NCBI GenBank assembly: GCA_009741485.1
Contig: CM019218.1
Span: forward strand, 35,464,387 to 35,528,386
From: Malurus cyaneus samueli
Lineage: Eukaryota > Chordata > Aves > Passeriformes > Maluridae
Direction of reading: 5' to 3'
DNA length: 64,000 bases
Made by a program: the position numbers and the translations under genes. Numbering within the stretch: the stretch's first letter is position 1; the number at the start of each line of letters is the position of its first letter. A model generated the notes under the pieces. It saw only the letters and a program-made list of their open reading frames with translations. It was not told the origin of the DNA and did no database searches. Positions 49,690 through 60,600 of this stretch are shown here, piece by piece.

Positions 49690-49960
49690 GGGCTCCGCTG
49701 CGGCAGATTGATAGGTGTCTGGTGGAAAACATCCTACTGATAGGCCGAGAACAAAACGCAAACAGGGAGAAATGACAGCTGTTCCTGTAGCTTTTCCATC
49801 ATCTCTGCCGATAGCAGCCGCAGCGCCTGCAGCTCCGCGATTGATGCATCTCCGGGGACTCCGGGACCGCGGATGCCACAATCAGGGAGGATAAAAGAAT
49901 TGCTGCTGGAACCCAGAGGAGACTTGGGATCCTTATCAGGAACAAAAAGGACATCAATCT
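49690..49960. promoter_or_regulatory. CpG-retaining, motif-dense block, possible conserved element
   Basis: About 270 bases mix retained CpGs (CCGATAGCAGCCGCAGCGCC and nearby) with GATA cores on both strands (TGATAG, CCTTATCAGG near 49932) and a TTGATGCAT core near 49840. CpGs surviving outside an island suggest constraint or lack of methylation. No gene or repeat is seen in it. Confidence 0.3.
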
Positions 49961-52900
49961 GGTGCCATCCTGTCGGATGCAGCCACACACTCAGCAGCCA
50001 GCCCAGCGAGGCTGGCAAGGCACATTCATCGCTGTGAGCGCCCTCCCTTCCCAGGGTGGCTCTGTGACAGCCAGGCAGCAGCGGGCAGCAGCCCCAACAC
50101 CCAGCCACCGCTTGGCCAAAAAATGCCTTGGCAGGAGAGATGTGGTAAACAGAGCAGGAGATGAGCCTCCTCACAGTCCCAGCTGGCCCTGGAGGGGCTC
50201 ACCCTCTGGCCTCATGCAGCCTGTGAGCCCCAGCCGGAGCTGAGGTGCCTCCCAGCTGCCCCCTGCTATCCAACCCTTCAGAGTCCTGGTGCCCTCCGTG
50301 CATGGAGCAGTGAGCACCAACTCCTCCACAATGCACAAAGCTGGCATTTCTCTCTCAGGTCTAGCTTCTGGGCGTGCTAAGGCACAGAGCACACCAGCTT
50401 GCTGAAAAGCACCCAGGTGCTTGTGTAAACTGGTCTCCGGGGAATTCCAGCCAAATCCTGCCACAGGAAGCCCGGATGCTGCACCTCTGATCTGTGTGAG
50501 GGGCTTGGTACTCCAGGGTCCCCACCTTGGGGACACGGTGGGCTGCCATCCCAAAGGACCTTACTGGTGCCTCTCCTGATGCAACCTGGCTGGTGCTGCC
50601 TCCAGCTTCTTCTGAAGCTGCTTTATAACTGTACTTTCAAACACGCAAAGATTGAAGACAGCCTCATGGGACAGTCTGTCACCTGGGCACAGCCAGGACC
50701 TGGGCTGGCACAGATGCCTCTGTCATAGGTGGCCAGAGCAGCCAGGCTGGTGAATCTGGAGTTGACCAGAGGATGGAGGCTGCCAGCACTGACTCTGAGG
50801 CTGCTTTCCTCAGCATCCGTGTCTCCTGCTGATATCTTCCATCCCCAGAGACAGATGTGGAGCTTCCTCACTCTCTAGTGTGCCAAGACCGGGCTGAGAG
50901 GACCAAGGCTGCATTCAGGACTGCACTCATCCCCATTAGCCACTGTCCTCCACCCCAAAGGAATGTGTAACTCTGGGGAGCACCATCCCCATAAAGCCAG
51001 GGAGAGTTTGTTGGCATCACTGTGCAAAGAGCTACTGCCCTGATGCACCTGTGACAGCTTTTGGTACAAGCACAGCTATTTCCTAATGTCCACTCCCTGT
51101 CTGATGGAGGAAGTAGGACAGCACACTGGCAGCCTAATCAGAGCTGCTCCCCAGCCTGCAGGCTGGCTCAGCGACCATGGGATGTCATGGCACAGAGGTG
51201 TTCTGGGATATGCAGATACACCAAACCTCTTCTTTAAACTTCCCTGGTGGTGGTGATCAGTAGCAAAATCAAAATATTTTGGTAAAAAAGAGGCAAAAAG
51301 AGGCTGTGATTTTTACAGCAGAGGTGTTTTGTTTGGCTCTGTGCACACAGACGCACTGCCCTCACATGTGCAGCCTCAGGGGAGCTGCACTGATCGAGTT
51401 AAGTGTGGCAAAACCTTGCTACGGCGCAGAGCAAGGACTAATGCTGTGTACAGGGCTCTGCTCAGTGTGGAAACGAAGCCGAGCAAGAGTTTTCAACATC
51501 TTGGGAAAATTGCATTGTGGCCATTTGAATCTCCAGTGCTACTGCCCTCTGGAGAAGGCTGGAGATACTTCTCCCTCTTCTGGAGTGTTTGTAACATTTG
51601 CATGAGCACTTCAGCTGATACAGGGCTACCGGGGAGCTGAGCTCCGGAGGAGGAAGGGATTTTGGGACAGGCTTGGAGTGCTGCAGCCCACACTTGGCCA
51701 CGCTGGGCAAGATGCAGTGGCGAAGGAAGGTAGCAGGAGATACTTGGAAAAATATGAGGATTTGCAGACAAGGTTTTGAGACTCACGGGAGCTGGATAGC
51801 TGTAAAGGGTAACCCCATTGCTGTGACTTTCTCAGGACTTGCTGTTTCCTCTGCAAACCCAGCTCCTGATGACAGGAGCATGTTTTTCTCTCTTTCCCAC
51901 CTCGCTTCACTTTTAAATAAGCTTCTATCCCTCACTGCTTGGAGGAACACTTTGAAAACCTGACCCCAATGCACCCTAAAAGCTCAGAAAGCAGGAAGTA
52001 AATAAAAAGAGCATTTTCTCTTCTAACTTAAAAAATCACATTTAAGAACAAAGCCCAGCAATCTCCTAACCCTTCTTGCCCTGATTCATGAGAAATTCTT
52101 TTTCCTCTTTCCTTTCAAGGCTAGTGCCTCTGGGGGATTTGAAGTTGTGGTGCCACTGTAGAAGAAACCAGTGTGGCCTCTGTGCCCCTTCCTGAGGATG
52201 TTCAGTTTTTCCAGACGCTGCCAGCCAGCACTTAGCGGCTGTGGGTGACCACAGTACTGCTCTCACTGACACCCTTTCCTGATGCAGAGCTTCACCACGA
52301 GCATGATTGCAGCCATAGAAGCTGTTTTTGTGCTGAAAGCCTTGCCACCCTTCTCTGGCCAGGTGTTTGTCTAATGCAAAGTCTAATCTATAGTCTGGCC
52401 AGGGGTTAATGCGCTCACCAAGAGCTCTCTGGTGGCCAGCAGGTCCCTGTCCTAGTCCCAGATGCCTGTCCTGGGCACACGGATGTCTCTGGCAGAGAGG
52501 GCATCCAGCCCCCAGAGCATCCATGGATGAAGGTGTCCTCTGTATGTGCCCCCCACTTCTGCTCATGAGCTGTGAACGCTGGCAGGAGATGTGGAGCTGG
52601 GAGCAGGCTGTGAGGCACTGGCAGGTAATTGCTAAAGCAAGCAGGGCTGCATTAATTGAGATGACGGCAGCCAGCAATGTGCTCTCCATTAGGCTTGGCT
52701 CTGCAGCAGCCTGTGGGGAAGCAGAAAAGGCAGGGGAACGGGGGGCACAGTCTGTTTAGCTACAGTGATGCTTCAGGCGAGGTACTGCAAGGGAGCAGCC
52801 GGGAAACCCGTGTCCCCCTGGGTGCTCCGAGCATGGTGAGCTGCCCCTCTGCTGCTCTCTGTGGCTCCACACCCTGCTGCCGTGGGCTGTGACATACCCA

Positions 52901-54226
52901 GCCCTGGAGCTGGCTTTGCTGACGTGCACCGGGGGATCCCTGCCCGGTGGACAGTCCTGCCAAAGAGATGCAAGAAGCTGATGCAGCCGCGGGGTGGGAG
53001 GCGAGCAGCCATCTGTGACAGGCATGTGCATGCCCAGCAGGGAAGGGAGGGGGATCTGCAGCCCCCCTTTTCGCCCCCTCTCCTCCCACCTGTTCCAGAA
53101 TCGTGCTCGGAGGCACCGCAGGCCTTGGGGGGACGTTGCAGCACCCTGTCCCCAAACGACTCGTTGACGCGCAGGGAAATATTACTCAGGCAACACGTGA
53201 GAGTGGGAGAAGAAGGAGGCGATGCGGGCCAGGAGCAAGGGGTGTAAGCACAACTGAGTGGGAAGCCCAGAGCTGTCAAAGCAGAAATTTGGCCTCTCAG
53301 AGCTGGGTAGTGGCTGCAGACGTGGGTGGCTGGAGGCACAGCAGGATAGAGGGGCACAGCACAGCCAGATGTGGTCCAGGTCCTGCTGCCTGTGCCCCCA
53401 GGGCTTGCCTGGAGCCACCCTGCCAAGCTGCCAAGGGGACGCTTTGGGTTAGCCTGGGGGTTAGACCAGAGGGTTCACAGCACAGTCCAAGGGTTTTCTG
53501 CCACTGGGGAGGAATCGGGAGCTGTGGCCACAGGAGCTTCTGCTGCAAAATGAATGGGAAGGAAACAGGTTATTTGCTGTGGTTTGTCTGCAGCAGCAAT
53601 GAGATGAGCACGGCTGCCAGGGGTGCCCAGAAGGCGGGCAGCAGCCAGTGACCATCTGTGCCATCCTCCCTGCCCTGTGTCATGGGCTGGGCTGCTCTGG
53701 ACATGGATGTTCCTGAAGGAAGTGTGTCCCATCCACCCACCACTGCACAGGGAAGGCTGTCATCATGATGAGGGACCCTGCCCTGTAGGGGGACAAGAAA
53801 ACAGATGGAGCTGCCCAATGCTGTATGCTGCAGACATCAAAGCCACCTTAATCACAGATGTTCCATTCAGCTTGGCCACGATGTTGCCCAGAGAGCTGTA
53901 AGGGAATGGTTCAGTCAAGGGCTTTAGGAGAAATGGTTCAAAAAAACAGCCAGTGTCACTGATGTGGGATGTGAGGGCCAAGGGTGAGGGCAGAGCCCCT
54001 CCACTGTGTAAGGAAGGGGCTCACAGGCACTGCATGGCCCAGAGATGCTCTTTCAGCAGGCTGCCTCTTCCACACCGACTGCACAGAGCATGAGGAGGGA
54101 CACCAAACACCTGCAGGAGCATAAACATCTCCTCTGGCCCTGACTGCCATGGACCCCAAAGGCAGAACCTCACTGCATCCCATAGCGGGGCAGCTGGCAG
54201 CGAGAAGGGAGGAGCTGGATGCAGCT

Positions 54227-54296
54227 GTTATGGCAACAGAAGTTCTCAAGATAGGGAAGGGAAAAGGCACTCTTTAAAGCATGTTTCCATGGCAAC
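54227..54296. promoter_or_regulatory. Pair of RFX-type X-box motifs
   Basis: GTTATGGCAAC (54227-54237) and GTTTCCATGGCAAC (54283-54296) lie 56 bases apart in the same orientation. The second is a full match to the bipartite X-box consensus; the first has one strong half-site. Two close sites are less likely by chance than one. RFX proteins bind such sites in promoters of ciliary genes and in enhancers. No transcript start is evident nearby. Confidence 0.42.
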
Positions 54297-54831
54297 AAGC
54301 ATCTTCAAAGGCCTCTATAAAAAAACAGAAATTAGGAAAAAAAAAGAAAAGGTTTGCTTAGAGGTGGGGACTTCAGTGAAATGAGCTGCCTCAGGTGCTT
54401 TGAGAGTTAAATGAAGAGCCTGAGATTTCCTGGAGGGGATAGGGCCAGACCTACAAGGCGAAGAGAGTGGGGGGAGGGGAGGCAGGCAGAGTTTTGCATC
54501 ATAGAGTTTTGCAGCCTCCTTCTTTGCCCACATTTGCTGGTTCTTTGGTAGGTGGGCCTTTGCTCCATACGATGGCCAAGTCTGGCAAAGATGCCAGGAA
54601 ACAAATAGCCTGGAGGAAGCTGAGGGGCAAAGAAATGCCAGAGTTCTTGCTCTGGCTCTTCCAGCCTTGCTCTCCCTACCAAAGGAAGAACAACTTCACA
54701 ACATCCCTGCTGCAAAGGCTTGTGGGCTCTGCACCTCCCAGGGATGGGAGATTGCAGATGGTGAGCTCTGGATCAACGCTGCAGCTGGGAGCATGCAGAG
54801 TGACTGCCTGCTGAGGATGGGGATGTGGCAG

Positions 54832-54944
54832 CATGGCCATGGCCATGGCTGATGTGACAGCAAAGGGCCAGCTGTCCATGTGGGAGAAGCAGTGACAGCC
54901 TGCTCTGTGTGGGCATGGGATGGCATGGCATGGCATGGCATCGC
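54832..54944. repeat. Two short microsatellites, (CATGGC)3 and (ATGGC)4
   Basis: CATGGC occurs three times in a row at 54832-54849. ATGGC occurs four times at 54920-54939, flanked by one-base variants ATGGG (54915-54919) and ATCGC (54940-54944). The related units 70 bases apart suggest local slippage. Probably polymorphic and without function. Confidence 0.85.
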
Positions 54945-57367
54945 ATGACGCCAATGTGGTCAGGCACCAGGTCCATCCTGCTCAATTCTAAACTCATTTT
55001 GTGCCGTGTATGCTCTGGTGTTACAGCAACACAACAAGGATGGACCAAAAGGCTTTTCTTTCTTCTTCGCACACACCTTCACTAGAGAAATAGCAGACAT
55101 TCCTGGAAGGGCACAAGCTCCTGACAAAAGTTGTAGTTGGCCCTGGCCCTGGCTGCATTGTGTGCTGGTGGTGTGGGTCACATGAACTGGGTGCTGCAGC
55201 AAATGCTTTCAGAAGGGGGCTTCAGCCTGCTTTGTTTTTTCCTTTCCCCCCTTCTCTTCAGAGGCAAATTTGGCCCAGCTTTCTCTATTGCATGACCACA
55301 AGTCTTGGGTTCACTTTCCTCATTCTGTGGGTTGCTGCCTGATCTGCAGCAGGGGCTGGCAGGGATGAGACACCTGGCACACAGCTCTTGGAGCACAAAT
55401 GGGTGCCCACGGGCTGCCTTCAGAGCCAGGAAGCTCATTAATCGGTGTTGAACCTCAGTCCTTTTCTCTGCTTTTACCACTGCACTCACACACCCGTTAC
55501 CAGTGGCTCCAAGCACCGCTATGGTGTTCCCACCCTAAAAACAAAGCCTCCTTTTGTTTGCTCAGCACTGGTGAGCACTGACTTTTCATTACTTTGGGAT
55601 GGGGGCCAGAGGGGTGGTGGGTAGCAGAAGTGCCCCGATGCGGAACAGGTCTTGGCTGGAGGAGCTTTTTGAGATTGTGGAAAACCATGGGGGCTCCAAA
55701 TCATTAACAGCTGCTCAATAAAACAGATGCAAAGGCACATCCCAGATGGCCTATGCTTCCTGGATTTCTTCAGTGTAGGATGCACTCAATTTTAGCTGGT
55801 ATAAATTAATCTGTGGTCATTCTTCAAAGAAAAGAGCTTGCAATTAAAAGGAGGAACAATAGTTGTCAGAGTCCTGGGCCTTCAACTGTCACTGGTTTTC
55901 TATCAGAGCACTCCCTGAGAGGTTATTGACTTCCCTGAAAGGAGATCGACCACACTACAGTGCCTGGCTCCACATCAGAAGATTGTCTAGCCCCTTCTCT
56001 GCAGAAATCTGGACTTCCATGCTTTATTTTAACAATGCTGCTTAGCTTGATGACTAACCAGTTCTACATCCAAATGATCCTGATGCAGAATGATGCTCCT
56101 AATCCTGACAGTAGGCCCTTGGGAAACTGGAGAACAAACACTTTTCCAAATGCATGCTCTACAATCACATACACCCACTCCTTTCTGCCTGATGCAATAG
56201 CCCTGCACATTCTCTGGTCTCCACTTTTACTAATGGATTTTGAGATGAAATCTGAAGAGTTCTTTGAGTGGCTTTTTTGTTTAATTGTCTGCCACAGCAC
56301 AATATTGTTGGCAAGTGGCTCAGGAGAGTTTGCCCTCACACCGTGTAACAAGCTAGAGGTATATCGAAATGTACAAGTAATAAAACAGAAGTGCATTAAA
56401 GGGCTTCCTTCGAGTGTATGAGTGAGGGAGGTTCTACACAACCAAAAAGTTGCAGCTTAAAAGGCTGTCTGAGCTGGCTGGACATGGCAGGGCTGCATGG
56501 CAGAGCTTTGTCCTTGCTTGGAGGAGGCAGCAGGGGAGCGACCCAGAGCACGGCACTGACTGCCCAGGAGTTTGCTGTGCTGCTGCGAGGGCAGGAGGCA
56601 CCACAGCTGCTCTCCAGCTGCTGTTAACGATTACAGCTCCCAGGAATAAATGCTGTGGGACTGGCAGTGACCGTGAGATGATTCCCCTTCAGTCTTTGGT
56701 ACTTGTTTTTCCCTAGCCTGTCTGCCCCAGCTGGTAGGGAACCCTGGGGATCAGAGAGAGCTGGAGTGGGGCAGAAGTTATGTGAGTGCTTGTGTTCAGT
56801 GAGCTCTAGAGAATGATCTTTATACCCTTTTTATACCCTTTGATGAATAAGTGGAAGCAAGGAAAGGGTGCCTGGTGAGAGAAGGAGCTTTTCTTATCAG
56901 AAAGAATGTCTATATAGTTAAAAAAAAAAAAATACCCAAGCCAACAATAACAAAGAAACAAAAACCTTTTGGTTCTTACTATATGGACCCACACAGAACA
57001 GGGCAACAGGGAGGCAATACCACAAGATGAGCTTCTGTCATCAGCACACAAGCGGCTGCAAGGAGCTCTGCAGCTCCTGCGTTCTGTTACGGTAGCCAAC
57101 AGCTCCTCTGTGAGGCGTAAACCGGCCTTTCTATGCTTTAATCCATGGAATAATTTTCAGGCAGGAACTCGCTGTGCATTGGAGCATTGTCAGCAGCCCT
57201 CTTGCTGCTCATATGCTGCATGCTTGACACACACAGAAAGATAAAAAGGATTGTTTTGGTTTCACCACAGCAGGAGCTCTGAGCCACCTTCCTGGCCCCA
57301 TGCCCAGGCTGAGCTTGCTTCTCAGCCTCACAGAGGCTTCTCCCTCTCAGTTGCATTCACCTATCGA

Positions 57368-57604
57368 ATTACAGAAGATGCTGAGTTGGAAGGGACCCAC
57401 AAGGATCATCAAGTCCAACTCCTGGCCCTGCACAGAAGCATCCCCAGAGGTCACACCATGTCCCCAAATGGATTGCTCAAAACCCTCTTGAACTCTGTCA
57501 GATTTGTTGCTGTGACCTGTTCCCTGGAGAGCCTGTTCCAGGGCCTAACCACCCTCTGGGTGAAGAACATTTTCCTAATACCCAACCTAAACTTCCCCTG
57601 ACAC
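57368..57604 (-). mobile_element. CR1 LINE 3'-end fragment
   Basis: The plus strand shows the antisense CR1 3' end: GCTGAGTTGGAAGGGACCCA (from about 57380), AGGATCATCAAGTCCAACTC, then GAGAGCCTGTTCCAGGGCCT, then ACCACCCTCTGGGTGAAGAA (57549-57568), then CCTAATACCCAACCTAAACT. The element is on the minus strand, with its 3' end at the left, where only ATCGAATTACAG remains of the terminal octamers. It is truncated to under 250 bases at its 5' side, as is usual for CR1. It is less diverged than the copy at 46.3 kb. Confidence 0.95.
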
Positions 57605-60600
57605 AACAAGGGGGCTCCTTTCCCCACTTCTTCCCATTTGTTCATGAGTACTGGACTCATTTGGATCCTTCAATCTTCTGTTTAATACTCTGTGTGTGAG
57701 AATGTTCACCATCATGTCAGGAACTAGAGGTTAAAAAGCACAAATACCATGAAAATTCCCCTGTGCAGCCAGCTGGAATGGCAGGGGAGGAGGCAGCTAA
57801 AGAGACCTTTGCTGTCAGGTTCCACTCTGCCCTGGATTCCTCTGGGCTGGAATTTTTCTTGACTTTGGGTAGTGCATCTTCAGTACCAAGACCCCAAACT
57901 ACAGGGATGCTGAGGATTTCGACTCACTAACATTGGAAGATACAGCTCCCATCTGATCCTCCATGTCCATGCCAGCTCCTGTCCCCCCTCAATTGCTCAC
58001 AGGTCCTTCAACTGCAACAGAACTGGGTGCTGGCTTTAAAGCATGCACTCCTGCTTTTACAGTGTGGTTTTTATGCTATTCATATTCATTTAATAATAGC
58101 CAACGCTCAGTGTATTCCCAGGCAAGCTTGACCTAAATTCCACAGCAAGGTTTATCCTGCAGCTTGAACTGAAGTGGATGAGAGAATCTGCAGTGGCTGG
58201 AGAAAAGAAAACAAACCTTGAAAGGGGGAAACTTGGATTGAATTAAATCTGAATCAAATCACAGCCATCTCCTCTGTGTTTCTTTAATTGGAAGTTCAAA
58301 TTCAGTTTATTGTTCCCAGCTCCACCATTTTTAGTTTTCAATGTGCTGCAGGATTTGCAATCTCAAATGGCTGTAATTGTTGTGCAGGGAAGTTTTGACT
58401 GCTGTGGCTGCTAGAAATTGGGCAAGGGCTGTGGTGTAGTTTGGATGATGGTTTACTAGATTTTAGAGTTAGCCCTGGGCAGAAAGTTACTGCCTGTGTG
58501 AGGCATTGCTGGTTTGTTCTTTCATCAGCTGTGGAAGGTATTCACTGGTCTGATTTATTCTGTGCTACTGCAGTGACACTCCAGCATAAAGGGCGTAGAG
58601 GCAGCTTCAATAAACTCTGTTCTCGGGGAACAAGAAAATAGTCAGGGCTTAATAATGATGAGATAAACAGGTCTGACTCCTGTGCCTTTAACCACCGTAA
58701 CCCCAGGAGGGTTAGAGCAATGATATGCTTAATCCTGGCCTGCTTGGCCAACTCTTAACTTAGTCAGCTCCCTGGAGGAGGAACAAAGCTGCTCACGTAT
58801 GTACAGCTCTAAGCCATTGGCTGTGCTCCAGAAAACGGTCCTCTCTGCTGCTGGAGAAGGATGCTCACCAAAGCTTTGCATGTGCTCATTCAAACACAAC
58901 CCCTGAAAAAAATTAATGCTCAACAGATCCCACTTGAAATGTGCAGAGAAAGGAAAATGATACTTTTCCCTGGAGAGCGGCACAGGCACACTGCTGGCTT
59001 CAGGTGTGGGCAGGAGCCAGTGCTGGAAGTTTTCTGTTAATGCCTTGCTCCTGAAGAAGCTCAGGCTCTGGCACCCTCTTCAGCAAGGCCTTGGGTCCAT
59101 TTCCACCATCTCAGGCAGCTCAGCAGTGCTGGAAGAGACTGTGAACAGAGCTGGATGGAGTAGGATGAGGTGGGAGATGCCTCAGCTGGCCCTCCCAAAA
59201 ACACATCAGAACAAACCAAGCACCTGAGGGAGCCAGGCAGGAGTTTTCAGAGCCCCGTTAGGGACAGACTCTGCCCAGTTGGCCAGAAAAGCAGATGCCA
59301 CACCAGTTCCACCTCTTACCTGAAAAGCCAACTTCAGCCCAACTGCAGAGAATGAAGCCAGGACAAAACAAAAGCAGAGTCACCCTTTGGTTTCTCTACC
59401 TGATCTAGCCTTAAAAACTCAATTTGAAGGTGGCATTAGGGAAGTAAGACATCATTTATCAGTAGTGACAGATACAATCTATAAATTAGCATGCTCAGCC
59501 TGGGAGCCAGGAGGCAGAGATATCTATCACTTCCTCCCTGGCAGGCTGATACAGGCACACAAATTTGGCCAGTTCCCCAGAGCATCTTCCAGTCTCCGGC
59601 AGATCCGAGGACCCAGAAGTGCTGGTGGAGGCAGGGAGGAAAATTACGTAGGAGAGACCTGGAGAAGAATGGAGCTCCTGACTCCATCCCACCCTGTCCT
59701 CTGGGTCAAGAGGACCCCCAGAGAAATGGGGTTCACATCTCAGTCCAAAGGCACAGTATATTTTTTAATGCAATGTCAAGGCATCCAAAACAGGGTGAGT
59801 TGCAAAATGGTTGCAGTCCATTAGGGCAAAGCTGGCTATTTTAAGATATTTCTACATAGTTTGCCTCCAAAAGAAAGGATAATCTATGGAAATGATATTT
59901 TCTTTTTATGCATATGAACTATTGTCTCCGTGTTCATTAAATCTAAGGTCTTAGCCCAGTCCTGGGAGGTGCTGGGTGGCTTTTGGTAATGCCTGGCATG
60001 ACTTTGCTGTAAAAGACACACCAACAAGGACATTCACAATATTGTCACGAGGAGATTGTCTCACTGAATCCCTTTTCTCCATAAAACCAGGGAAGCTGCC
60101 CCAGATGCATGAAATGGGTTCATCAGGATGCCCCAGCATGGCCTCACTCCCACCTCGGTAGCTGGGACTCTGAATCAGCCAGTCCCTGCAGGGAGGAATG
60201 GCTGTCAGGGTGGCTGAGGGGACACTCCCTCAGATCCACATGGAAACTAAATGATTAGGGGGCTCAGATGGTGCAGCCAGGAAAGCTGTTAAAGGCCTCA
60301 TAAATAAGAGCCCATGCAGACAGCAGGTACTGTGGGGCTTTATAGGCCTATAAAACACCCTGAGCTGCCACGAAGGCTGGAAGGGATGGGTAGGGAATCT
60401 AATTTCACAGGATTTAAAGCAGGTGAGAGAGATATAAATGTGTGTTTTTAATAGTAATTAATGCTGCCATTCAGAAGCACTTAAGCATTAGGTTCAGAGA
60501 ATTTCCAAGGCCTTGCCTCATAAATCACAGCCCACTACCTGCCTGCCCTGCTGCTAGGGAGCTGGGTAGCTGCTCCCTCACCTGACCTGGCCATGGCAGT

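Larger units (their letters stand above)
46491..57367. other. Long gene-poor interval
   Basis: No gene can be supported. GC-rich stretches near 49.2-49.7 and 52.4-53.5 kb yield frames up to 217 codons (52773-53426, minus strand) on several strands and phases at once, the pattern of chance. The frame at 55960-56421 (153 codons, plus strand) lies in neutral-GC sequence, but its peptide shows no known domain. An A-run lies at 56920-56931. Confidence 0.5.

Noticed and set aside
52773..53426. 217-codon minus-strand open frame
   Set aside because: GC-rich stretch with long rival frames in other phases and on the other strand; no domain, no similarity I recognise, no splice or promoter context.
55960..56421. 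153-codon frame in neutral-GC sequence, considered as a possible retroelement or orphan gene
   Set aside because: One or so frames of this length are expected by chance in 64 kb; peptide shows no RT, Gag, protease or other motif, and an antisense frame of 125 codons overlaps it.
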